The notes under the pieces: model-generated
The model's database searches: none
What the model was told of the DNA's origin: nothing
Seen by the model: only the letters and a program-made list of their open reading frames with translations
Part shown: positions 16,479 through 25,426 of the stretch, one piece after another
Layout: each line of letters opens with the position of its first letter
Numbering within the stretch: the first letter of the stretch is position 1
Source: Devosia sp. YIM 151766
GTDB taxonomy: Bacteria > Pseudomonadota > Alphaproteobacteria > Rhizobiales > Devosiaceae
Direction of reading: 5' to 3'
Length of the DNA: 64,000 nucleotides
Assembly (NCBI RefSeq): GCF_030285925.1
Contig: NZ_CP127251.1
Span: 2,046,001-2,110,000 of the forward strand
Position numbers and translations under genes: made by a program

Positions 16479-16497
16479 CACGAACCGTCGAAGAAAT

Positions 16498-18123
16498 TCA
16501 GACCTCCGGGAGATCCCGGAGCGGCGTATCGTCGTGCAGCGGCACCGTCTGACGCTCGATCATCCTGTGCACCTCCGGTGGCCTCTCCCCGCTATGCAGG
16601 ACCCGCAGCGCCTCCGTATTTTCCGCATCGGCCTTGGTGCGCCGCAATTGGTGCCGCACGTAATCGTCCCATGTGGGAACGTGATAGCTTTCAATCCACA
16701 GGTCCGGCTGCTGCAAATCCCGCAGCAGCGCCCATTGCCTGACGCCGTCGCGGATGCGGATACGCCGCCGCGCCGCCATCAGCTCGAGGAACTTGTCGAT
16801 ATCCGCCTGATCGATGCGATAATCCACCATGACCAGGATCGGGCCGCTCCTCGCCCGCAGATCCAGCTTGAGCACCGGCTCGTTGAACGTGCCGAGCGGG
16901 TTGAGGTCGCGCGAATTGAATTCCGGAAGCGGCGCGCTCAGGCCCACCGCCGCGCAAAGCAGCAGAACCACGCTCGCCCCCACCAGTGCCCAGTCAGGGC
17001 CGGCAATATCGGCGCCCACGCCCCAGACCCAGCTGCCGAGCGCCATGCCGCCGAAGGTCGCCGTCTGATAGAGCGACAGCGCCCGCCCGACCACCCAACG
17101 GGGCGAGGAGAGCTGGATGGAGACGTTGAACAGCGACATGGTCAGTACCCAGCAGGCGCCGGCGGGCATCAGCACCAGATGGCTCAGCAGGGGATCGCGG
17201 CTGAACCCTAGGCCGATACAGCTCACGGCAAAGCCCAGACAGGCGACCCGCACGATGACTTCATTGCTGAAGCGTTCGCGAATGCGCCCGTTCAGAAACG
17301 CCCCGCCAATGGCCCCCAGGCCGAAACAGCCGAGCAAAGTGCCGTAAACCAGGGCCCCGCCGCCGACATATTCGTTGGCTATGGACGGCAGCAGCGCCAG
17401 GATCGAGACCGCCGCCGACCCGAACACGAAGCCGCGGAACAGCACAGTGGTCAGGTTGGGCGATAGCGACACATAGCGGATGCCCGCCCACATGGCGCTG
17501 CCAAAGCGTTCTCGCGGCAGCTTTCTCGTCGTCGCCTCCGGCTTCCACCGCCAAAGCGCCGCGATCAACGGCACGTAAGACACCGCATTCACCGCGAACG
17601 CCGCCGCGCCGCCCGCCAGCGCCACGATCAGGCCGCCCACCGCCGGCCCGACGCTGCGCATCATGTTGAAGCTCATCGAGTTGAGCGTCACCGCCCCGGG
17701 CAGGTCGCTCCTCGGCACGATATCGCCCACCGAAGCCTGCCAGGACGGATTGAACAGCGCCGTGCCGCATCCGATCAGAAAGGTGAAGCTCAGCAGCAGC
17801 CATGGCGTCAGCATGCCCAGCACCGTCAGCACGGCCAGCATGATGGACACCGCCATCAAGCCGAACTGCGCAACGAGCATGACGATCCGGCGATCGAAAT
17901 TGTCCGCCAGCGCCCCCGCCGCCAGCGAGAACAGCATGATCGGCAAGGTGGTGGATGCCTGAACCAGGGCGACCATATTGTGCGAGGTGGTCAGGGTGGT
18001 CATCATCCAGCCCGCGCCGACCGATTGCACCAGGCCGCCCAGATTGGACACGAGCGTCGCCAGCCACAGCATGCGGAAAGTTTCATGCCGGAAGGGAGCC
18101 AGCATGGAGGGACGCTCAGACAT
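16498..18123 (-). CDS. MFS exporter with C-terminal soluble domain (MFS_3/EntS-like)
   Basis: 541 residues. The N-terminal ~400 residues are a major-facilitator transporter (HETFRMLWLATLVSNLGGLVQSVGAGWMM; motif-A-like LADNFDRR). It is followed by a soluble tail of about 140 residues (ILVMVDYRIDQADIDKFLELMAARRRIRIRDGVRQW...HVPTWDDYVRHQLRRT) resembling the ABM-like ferredoxin fold found in this MFS subfamily. The likely role is drug or siderophore efflux; substrate unknown. Convergent with the sRNA cluster. Confidence 0.88.
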   Translation of the reverse strand: MSERPSMLAPFRHETFRMLWLATLVSNLGGLVQSVGAGWMMTTLTTSHNMVALVQASTTLPIMLFSLAAGALADNFDRRIVMLVAQFGLMAVSIMLAVLTVLGMLTPWLLLSFTFLIGCGTALFNPSWQASVGDIVPRSDLPGAVTLNSMSFNMMRSVGPAVGGLIVALAGGAAAFAVNAVSYVPLIAALWRWKPEATTRKLPRERFGSAMWAGIRYVSLSPNLTTVLFRGFVFGSAAVSILALLPSIANEYVGGGALVYGTLLGCFGLGAIGGAFLNGRIRERFSNEVIVRVACLGFAVSCIGLGFSRDPLLSHLVLMPAGACWVLTMSLFNVSIQLSSPRWVVGRALSLYQTATFGGMALGSWVWGVGADIAGPDWALVGASVVLLLCAAVGLSAPLPEFNSRDLNPLGTFNEPVLKLDLRARSGPILVMVDYRIDQADIDKFLELMAARRRIRIRDGVRQWALLRDLQQPDLWIESYHVPTWDDYVRHQLRRTKADAENTEALRVLHSGERPPEVHRMIERQTVPLHDDTPLRDLPEV

Positions 18124-18219
18124 GATCAGACCTAACGGGTTAAACGCGATGCGAACGGCACGTTGTCACTCTAGTCCAACTATTCTGCTTGCCAAACCGT
18201 TCACACCGCGACGAACCGA

Positions 18220-19449
<1,230 letters not shown>

Positions 19450-19593
19450 TTAGTGCAAGCGGGGCCGCGGCGGAAGCGCAAACCGTCTGCCGCGCCACAC
19501 TTCCGCCGCCAAATGACCCATAGCCCTTCATATTGGGACCGCATTGGCTCGCTTCTATGAAATCGTTGAAGCGAGGATAGCGACGTCGATCCC

Positions 19594-19890
19594 ATGCACA
19601 TATCCACGTCCCCCAGCCGCAAGAAAATCGGGCTTGCAGCTTTATTCGGCATCTTGGTTCTGGCCTCGGCCGTTATGGCGCTTATTGCCGGCGTCACCCC
19701 GGCCAAGGCCGCCAATATTGCCAGCCAGCCCGATACCCAGGTGGCGATCTTCATGATCCCGCTGACCTTGCTGGTCCTGGTCCTGCTCTTCGAAGCCGCC
19801 CGCTTCGTGCGGCGCGGTGCACTCCCCGCTCAGCTCGCCGACCGCCCCTCCCGGCGGCTCCGCTGGTCGCCCGACCAGCCCGGCGGCTGA
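19594..19890 (+). CDS. Small two-span membrane protein, unknown function
   Basis: 98 residues. Two hydrophobic helices (about 12-33, GLAALFGILVLASAVMALIAG; about 50-68, VAIFMIPLTLLVLVLLFEAA) with a basic, Pro-rich tail. No family recognised. No strong Shine-Dalgarno sits at normal distance, which lowers confidence, but an intrinsic terminator follows 37 nt after the stop. Confidence 0.55.
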   Translation: MHISTSPSRKKIGLAALFGILVLASAVMALIAGVTPAKAANIASQPDTQVAIFMIPLTLLVLVLLFEAARFVRRGALPAQLADRPSRRLRWSPDQPGG

Positions 19891-19926
19891 GCCAGCAAAC
19901 ACGAACTTGTTCTCCCTCTTGCTACT

Positions 19927-19952
19927 GGCCGGCGCCCGCGCCGGCCTTTTTT
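19927..19952 (+). terminator. Intrinsic terminator
   Basis: GGCCGGCGC-CC-GCGCCGGCC hairpin followed by six T residues, 3' of the small membrane protein gene. Confidence 0.88.
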
Positions 19953-20020
19953 GTGACTTTCGGCCTATTGCCGGGCCTGGCGCCACAGTCCACACTCCTT
20001 GCCGCAAGGAGGATTGACCA

Positions 20021-20449
20021 ATGCACGTTGAGACTATCCTGCAGACCAAGGGCATTACGGTCCACACGCTTCCCGAAACCGGCACGCTGGCCGATGCCAT
20101 TGCCCTGCTCAATACCCACAATATCGGCGCCCTGGTCATTACCGGCCAAAACGACGCCATTGCCGGCATCCTCTCCGAGCGCGACATCGTCCGCCAGCTC
20201 GGCCGCAACCCCACGGGCGCGCTGGCCGCCAATATCGCCGCCTGCATGACCAAGGGGGTGATCACCTGCGAGCGCCTGACCCCCATCGCCGATGTCATGG
20301 AGCGCATGACCAGCCGTCGCATCCGCCACATGCCGGTGATCGAGGACGGCAAGCTGGTCGGCATCGTCTCCATCGGCGACGTGGTCAAGCAGAAGATCGA
20401 GCAGGTGGAACAGGAAGCCGAGGCCCTGCGCGACTATATCGCCGGCTGA
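20021..20449 (+). CDS. CBS-domain protein
   Basis: 142 residues made of two CBS motifs (TLADAIALLNTHNIGALVITGQNDAIAGILSERDIVR, and MERMTSRRIRHMPVIEDGKLVGIVSIGDVVK). CBS pairs bind adenosyl ligands such as AMP, ATP, NADH or SAM and act as energy sensors. It is preceded by AGGAGG at a good distance. Free-standing, so its partner is unknown. Confidence 0.93.
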   Translation: MHVETILQTKGITVHTLPETGTLADAIALLNTHNIGALVITGQNDAIAGILSERDIVRQLGRNPTGALAANIAACMTKGVITCERLTPIADVMERMTSRRIRHMPVIEDGKLVGIVSIGDVVKQKIEQVEQEAEALRDYIAG

Positions 20450-20469
20450 CCGGACCTCCTCCCCGGATC

Positions 20470-20498
20470 GTCACCCTCGCGTCTGATGCGAGGGCGAC
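20470..20498. repeat. Dispersed palindromic repeat, copy 3
   Basis: Arms GTCACCCTCGCG and GCGAGGGCGAC around TCTGAT. It sits between the CBS gene and the transporter gene. Confidence 0.75.
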
Positions 20499-20569
20499 AA
20501 GCCGTTTCCCCCTTGCGGAACAGGCCGGGAGCGGGCAAGGGCAGGTTCTGCACCAACCGGATCGCCTTC

Positions 20570-21475
20570 ATGTCCCGCCCCCTCGCCACCGCCCTGCTGC
20601 TCGTCTGCACCATGTTCTGGGGCTTCGCCTTCATCGCCCAGAAATCGGCGATGGATAGCATGGGGCCGCTGAGCTTTGCCGGGACACGCTATCTGCTCGG
20701 CGGCCTTCTCGTCCTGCCGCTCGCCCTGCATGAGCGCCGCCGCAAGCCGGTCACGCTCACCCGCTTGCATTGGCTTTTCATCGCCGCCATGAGCACGGTC
20801 TTTTTCCTCGGCTCCTGGCTGCAACAGGCGGGGCTGGCCACCACCACCGCCACCAATGGCGGCTTTCTCACCGGGCTCTATGTCTTCTTCGTGCCGCTGC
20901 TCGGCTATGTCCTGTTCCGCACCCGCGCCCATCCGATCATTTTCGTCGGCGTGCCCCTGGCCCTGGTCGGCATCTATTATTTGAACGGCGGCGGCCTCGA
21001 CAGCTTCAATAGCGGCGATTGGCTGATCGTGGGCAGCGCCGTCTTCTGGGCCCTGCATGTCATCCTGCTCGGTCATGTGGCGCGCCTGACCGGACTGCCC
21101 ATCTTCGTCTCGGCCATGAGCTTTCTCTTTGCCGGCCTTGTCGCCAGCGCCATCGCCCTGGGCGCCGAAGCGCCGACCGTCGAGGCCATTGCCGGCGGCT
21201 GGATGGAAATCGCCTATGCCGCCATATTCTCCACGGCCGTGGGCTTCACGCTTCAGGCGGTGGGGCAGCAACATGTGCCTCCGGCCAATGTCGCCATCAT
21301 CCTTTCGGCCGAAAGCCTCTTTGCCGCCCTGGGCGGGGCCCTGATCCTGGGCGAACGCCTGCCGCCGGTGGGCTATGCCGGAGCCACGCTGATTTTCGCG
21401 GCCATTTTCATGGTGGAGGCGGTGCCCCCGCTCTGGGCGCGGCGCAAGACCCACGCGCCCCGCATCACCAATTGA
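20570..21475 (+). CDS. EamA/DMT-family transporter
   Basis: 301 residues from ATG 20570 (MSRPLATALLLVCTMFWGFAFIAQK). Ten predicted membrane spans in two EamA repeats; the typical WGFAFIAQKSAM and FAGTRYLLGGLLVLPL of repeat 1 and AIFSTAVGFTLQAVGQQ and ALGGALILGERL of repeat 2 are present. Exporters of metabolites or amino acids; substrate not predictable. An earlier in-frame start would run into the repeat upstream. Confidence 0.92.
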   Translation: MSRPLATALLLVCTMFWGFAFIAQKSAMDSMGPLSFAGTRYLLGGLLVLPLALHERRRKPVTLTRLHWLFIAAMSTVFFLGSWLQQAGLATTTATNGGFLTGLYVFFVPLLGYVLFRTRAHPIIFVGVPLALVGIYYLNGGGLDSFNSGDWLIVGSAVFWALHVILLGHVARLTGLPIFVSAMSFLFAGLVASAIALGAEAPTVEAIAGGWMEIAYAAIFSTAVGFTLQAVGQQHVPPANVAIILSAESLFAALGGALILGERLPPVGYAGATLIFAAIFMVEAVPPLWARRKTHAPRITN

Positions 21476-21519
21476 GCCGCGTCAACCGCCAGGATGACGA
21501 GCGTAGTTTGGGGACGGTT

Positions 21520-21909
21520 TTACGGCGCCATCCGATAAAGATCGTAGCTCTTGCAGATCACGAAAACAACGCAGCCCCTGAGCGTGATCTGGCCGGCATT
21601 CACCTGGGTGATCGTGCCATCGGCAGTCTGGCCGAAAAGATGCAGCTTGCCCCGCCACTGACCCGGCCGGACCGGCGTGGCGCGGTCGATCAAAAGGGTG
21701 TTGAGATAAGGCATGTTCTCGGCATTGTCGGCGCCATTGCCCAGCCAGATCAGCTCGGCACATAATTGCGTGCCGTCCCCGCACATGGTCACGTCATAGC
21801 GGGAATCCCCGAACTCGATCTCCCATTGGCCCACCGGCGAGGCCATTGCCGGCAAAGCCGTGGCAAGGCCGAGGATGATGGCGAGGATATAGCGGGACAA
21901 TCTGGTCAT
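21520..21909 (-). CDS. DUF2147 secreted protein
   Basis: 129 residues from ATG 21909, with a signal peptide (MTRLSRYILAIILGLATALPAMA). The mature part has the DUF2147 pattern: GQWEIEFGDSRYDVTMCGDGTQLCAELIWLG at the start and a closing ITLRGCVVFVICKSYDLYRM. Function unknown; family members are periplasmic lipocalin-like barrels. It is convergent with the DMT gene and divergent from tdk. Confidence 0.85.
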   Translation of the reverse strand: MTRLSRYILAIILGLATALPAMASPVGQWEIEFGDSRYDVTMCGDGTQLCAELIWLGNGADNAENMPYLNTLLIDRATPVRPGQWRGKLHLFGQTADGTITQVNAGQITLRGCVVFVICKSYDLYRMAP

Positions 21910-21999
21910 ACTGGGCTCCCGTTGAAACTGGCGCGAAATCTGCCCCGGGGCGGCTGAACGCAAACTGAACGCCATCGTCACGCTCCCGTCACCCGTCTG

Positions 22000-22085
22000 G
22001 ACTAATGGTTCATCCGTCCCGGCCTCCCCATAGCCGGGACTTGCCACCGATCTGTCCTGGCCGCCCCAGCGGGCGGCCTTTTTTT
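22000..22085 (+). ncRNA. Candidate small RNA or tdk leader
   Basis: Two perfect hairpins in a row on the + strand, with no gene before them: GTCCCGGC 22016-22023/GCCGGGAC 22033-22040 with loop CTCCCCATA, then the terminator at 22059-22085. Start not determined. Either a free sRNA or an attenuated leader of tdk, whose ATG is 75 nt further on. Confidence 0.45.
22059..22085 (+). terminator. Intrinsic terminator upstream of tdk
   Basis: GGCCGCCC-CAGC-GGGCGGCC then seven T residues. There is no + strand coding gene between it and 21475, and the gene in between lies on the other strand. Confidence 0.88.
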
Positions 22086-22159
22086 GTGGACGCTCCGGTT
22101 TTGCCCTCGCGCCCCGCCTCCGGCTGGGCCACAACGGAACCCAGTTTCCGGGCAGGATC

Positions 22160-22753
22160 ATGGCCAAACTCTACTTCTCTTATGCGGCAATGAATGCGGG
22201 TAAATCTACCCTCTTGCTGCAAGCCGCCCACAATTACCGCGAACGCGGCCTGCGGGTCCTGTTGTTCACCTGCGCCGCCTATGCGGGCGGCCAGCCGGGA
22301 ACGATCAGTTCGCGTCTGGGCATTTCCGAGCCCGCCGAGCTCTATGACGACGATGACGATCTGTTCCAGCGCATCCGCGATTATGCCCAGGAATCCAAGA
22401 TCGATTGCGTTTTCCTCGACGAGGTACAGTGCCTGACGCGCGAGCATGTCTGGCAATTGGCCCGTGTCGCCGATCGCCTGAATATTCCGGTGATGTGCTA
22501 CGGGCTGCGCACCGATTTTCTCGGTCGCCCCTTCCCCGGCGCGGTGGAACTTCTCGCCATTGCCGATAATCTGCGCGAAATCCGCACCATTTGCCATTGC
22601 GGCGCCAAGGCCACCATGGTCGTGCGGCGCAATGAGCATGGCCGCGTGCAGACCGATGGCAGTAACATAGCGCCCGAAAAGGCCGATTATGTTTCCCTCT
22701 GCCGCCGGCATTGGGAGGAAGCCTTCGGCCGCTGGCCGGTGAAAGGACCCTAG
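22160..22753 (+). CDS. tdk: Thymidine kinase
   Basis: 197 residues. Salvages thymidine or deoxyuridine to the monophosphate with ATP. P-loop YAAMNAGKST near the N terminus, the catalytic region VFLDEVQCL, the lasso LRTDFLGRPFPG, and zinc ligands in ICHCGAKA and SLCRRHW. Starts at ATG 22160. Three bases separate its stop from the next ATG, so the two form an operon. Confidence 0.96.
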   Translation: MAKLYFSYAAMNAGKSTLLLQAAHNYRERGLRVLLFTCAAYAGGQPGTISSRLGISEPAELYDDDDDLFQRIRDYAQESKIDCVFLDEVQCLTREHVWQLARVADRLNIPVMCYGLRTDFLGRPFPGAVELLAIADNLREIRTICHCGAKATMVVRRNEHGRVQTDGSNIAPEKADYVSLCRRHWEEAFGRWPVKGP

Positions 22754-22756
22754 ATC

Positions 22757-23146
22757 ATGCCGAACGACGCTGCCCAGCCCAGGGGCGAACTGACCATCCG
22801 CACCCTGGCCATGCCCGCCGACACCAATCCCGCCGGCGACATTTTCGGCGGCTGGGTGCTCAGCCAGATGGATATTGCCGGCTCCATTGCCGCCCATGAA
22901 CGCGTCAGGGGTCGCACCGTCACGGTCGCCGTGGAAGCCATGACCTTCATCTCCCCGGTCAAGGTGGGCGATGTGCTCTGCGTCTATACGACGATCGAGA
23001 GGATCGGCACCACGTCCATCACCGTGGGAGTGGAAGCCTGGGCCCGGCGCAACCGCCAGGACGACCGGGTGAAAGTGACCGAAGGCCGTTTCGTCTATGT
23101 GGCCATTGACGACAGCGGCAAGAAGGCGCCCATCCCACCCGCCTGA
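22757..23146 (+). CDS. Acyl-CoA thioesterase, YciA-like hotdog enzyme
   Basis: 129 residues, a single hotdog domain. It opens with TIRTLAMPADTNPAGDIFGGWVLSQMDIAGSIAA, the YciA signature with the catalytic Asp in NPAGDIFGGW, and continues with VTVAVEAMTFISPVKVGDVLCVYTTI. Hydrolyses short to medium acyl-CoA. Directly follows tdk. Confidence 0.93.
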   Translation: MPNDAAQPRGELTIRTLAMPADTNPAGDIFGGWVLSQMDIAGSIAAHERVRGRTVTVAVEAMTFISPVKVGDVLCVYTTIERIGTTSITVGVEAWARRNRQDDRVKVTEGRFVYVAIDDSGKKAPIPPA

Positions 23147-23336
23147 CGCCCGTTCAGACTGCGTTCAGCCAGCACGTGTTTCTTTCTGCCCAGGCTGCCT
23201 GCGGGCGCCGCCTGGGGATGGCCGGAACCCTTTCGGGCCCGGTTCCGTTTCTCAGAACATTAACAATCGGCAAGCTAGCCGCCTGCATTGCTCCGGAAGG
23301 CCGGAGCCGGCAAGCCAGCGCCAGAGGGAGCATGAG

Positions 23337-23993
23337 ATGCACCGTCAGACTCGCAAGAAACTGCTCAATATCGTCACCGGCATTGCCGTGGCTGCTGCCG
23401 CAGCGCTGGTATTCCTGCCGGCGGCACAGGCCGCGCCCGGCGCCGCCACCGCCAATGTCAATGTGCGCTCCGGCCCGGGCACCAGTCATGGAGTCATCAG
23501 CACCCTGCATCGCGGCCAGCAGGTTGACGTTCAACGCTGCCAGGGCTCGTGGTGCCTGGTGCGAGCCCGCGGCGTCAATGGCTGGGTTTCCGCCAGCTAT
23601 CTCTCGACCAGCGGCCGGCCGGTAAATCCATCCAATCCGGGCCTGTCCTTCGGCTTCACCATTGGCGGTCCGGATGGCCCGCAGATCAATATCGGCGTCG
23701 GCAATCAGCCGCAGCGCCCCGGCCCGCGCCCACCGCCGATCGTTCGCCCGGTTGCCGAGGTCTGCTTCTTCGATCGCACCAATTTCCGCGGCACCAGCAT
23801 CTGCGCCAAGCAGGGTGAGAGCATCCGCGATCTCGGCAATTGGACCGACCGCATCTCCTCGATTAACAATCCGTCGCGTGTCCGCGTCGAAGTCTGTTCG
23901 GAAGTGGCATTCCGCAATTGCCGCACTTACAGCACCAGCGCCTCGAGCCTCGGTGATTTCGACAAATATATCGCCTCGATCCGCGTCCGCTGA
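23337..23993 (+). CDS. Secreted SH3b and crystallin-like (I36-type) protein
   Basis: 218 residues from ATG 23337, preceded by GAGGGAG. Signal peptide to about residue 34 (ending AAQA). An SH3b domain (ATANVNVRSGPGTSHGVISTLHRGQQVDVQRC...NGWVSASYLS), a glycine/proline linker, then a C-terminal beta/gamma-crystallin or peptidase-inhibitor-I36-like domain (EVCFFDRTNFRGTSICAKQGESIRDLG...YIASIRV). Presumably periplasmic or envelope-associated. The SH3b part is paralogous to that of the gene at 33399. Confidence 0.85.
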   Translation: MHRQTRKKLLNIVTGIAVAAAAALVFLPAAQAAPGAATANVNVRSGPGTSHGVISTLHRGQQVDVQRCQGSWCLVRARGVNGWVSASYLSTSGRPVNPSNPGLSFGFTIGGPDGPQINIGVGNQPQRPGPRPPPIVRPVAEVCFFDRTNFRGTSICAKQGESIRDLGNWTDRISSINNPSRVRVEVCSEVAFRNCRTYSTSASSLGDFDKYIASIRVR

Positions 23994-24068
23994 TCCGGCA
24001 GCCGCCGATACATTGACGCATCCGATGCCTGGCGCCGCCCCCTGGGGCGGCGCTGTTCCGGCTCCGCC

Positions 24069-24440
24069 CTAGCGCCGAAGCGGCAATATTTCCCGCACCT
24101 TCTCATCCCGCAGCCACAAAGCCACCCAGACGGCAATGCCGAGATAAAGGCTGAACAGCGTATGGCTGAACAGTGGATTATCGACCCGCAGATTGGCCGC
24201 CAGCGCCCCGCCCAGAAGTCCGGTGAACAATAGAGCTCCCAGCAAGGCGGTGCGGGGAATGAGGAACAGCACCACGCAGGCCAGCTCGATCAGCCCGATC
24301 AGCACCAGATATTTCGGCGGCCAGCCGACCACCGCCATCGGCTCGCTGGCGATATCGAGTTGCAGTAATTTCGGCGCCACCGACGCCGCCAGCATGAACA
24401 GCGCGATCAACCCGCTCAGCACCCATCCGGCTTTTTGCAT
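24069..24440 (-). CDS. DoxX-like membrane protein
   Basis: 123 residues from ATG 24440 (MQKAGWVLSGLIALFMLAASVAPKLL), with GGAGAGG upstream. Four hydrophobic helices in the DoxX-like layout (PPKYLVLIGLIELACVVLFLIPRTALLGALLFTGLLGGA; SLYLGIAVWVALWLRDEK). Function uncertain; several DoxX proteins are linked to thiol redox. Divergent from the next gene. Confidence 0.8.
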   Translation of the reverse strand: MQKAGWVLSGLIALFMLAASVAPKLLQLDIASEPMAVVGWPPKYLVLIGLIELACVVLFLIPRTALLGALLFTGLLGGALAANLRVDNPLFSHTLFSLYLGIAVWVALWLRDEKVREILPLRR

Positions 24441-24618
24441 TTTTCGACCCTCTCCAATAGCGGCACCGCGCCGCCCATGCCCTGTCAACGAACGAATGCT
24501 CCGGGATTCGACATCATCGCACGTCGCCAGCCGTCCCATCATCAATGACGCCGGGGAAAAATCTGGCTACAAGCCAGGACTACAGCCCGCGCCGGCACCG
24601 GTCACACAGGAGTCCCTC

Positions 24619-25308
24619 ATGCTGCCCTGGATCAAGCTCGATGAAACCACCATGCCGGGCGGCGGCCCGCTGAAGCTGATGCAGCGCGGCGGCGAGTTTT
24701 CCATCATGTCCGGCACGATCGAGCTGATGAACAGCCGTCTCAGCGGCTCGGAAGAGCAATTGGCCACCCTCTCGGCCGCCCGCATCGGCAGCCGCCAGCG
24801 GCCCCGTGTACTGATCGGCGGCTTGGGCATGGGCTTCACCCTCCGCGCCGCCCTGGATAGTTTCGGCCCCGACAGCGACATCGTCATTGCCGAACTGGTG
24901 CCTTCCGTCATCGCCTGGGCGCGCGGCCCGCTCAGCGCCATCCACGGCGCCAGCCTCGACGATCCCCGCGTCAGCATTCACGAGGGCGATGTCGCCAAGG
25001 CCATTGGCGGCGGCAAGCCCTTCGACGCCATCCTGCTCGACGTCGACAATGGGCCCGATGGCCTGTCGCGCCCCGCCAATGACCGGCTCTACAATGCCGC
25101 CGGCCTCGCCGCCGCCAAGGCCGCCCTCACGCCCGGCGGCCATCTGGCGGTGTGGTCCTCGGCGCCCGATGCCCAATTCACCCGCCGGCTCAAGCGCAGC
25201 GGCCTCACCGTCGAGGAACTCGGCGTCCGCGCCCGCAAAACCGGCCGTGGCGCCCGCCACACCATCTGGATCGCCACCCGGCCCGGCGGCCAGAAGCTGC
25301 CTTCCTGA
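24619..25308 (+). CDS. Spermidine-synthase-like methyltransferase-fold protein
   Basis: 229 residues from ATG 24619 (AGGAG upstream). A Rossmann-fold core: RPRVLIGGLGMGFTLRAAL, IVIAELVPSVIAWARG, PFDAILLDVDNGP, and GGHLAVWSSAPDAQFTRRL. The GGLGMGFT glycine motif replaces the GGGEG of true spermidine synthases, and no second polyamine-binding domain is visible, so the substrate is unknown. Long in-frame upstream openings overlap the divergent DoxX gene and were not used. Confidence 0.85.
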   Translation: MLPWIKLDETTMPGGGPLKLMQRGGEFSIMSGTIELMNSRLSGSEEQLATLSAARIGSRQRPRVLIGGLGMGFTLRAALDSFGPDSDIVIAELVPSVIAWARGPLSAIHGASLDDPRVSIHEGDVAKAIGGGKPFDAILLDVDNGPDGLSRPANDRLYNAAGLAAAKAALTPGGHLAVWSSAPDAQFTRRLKRSGLTVEELGVRARKTGRGARHTIWIATRPGGQKLPS

Positions 25309-25426
25309 CGCCGCCTGTCAGCAGCCCCTGTTCCCTCTCCGTTCGATAGCCTTTATGCTGGCCGGAACATTGCATTCATGCGTCTCGTTCCCCATGTGAG
25401 TCGCATTCCAGCGCATCGGTGTTTCC

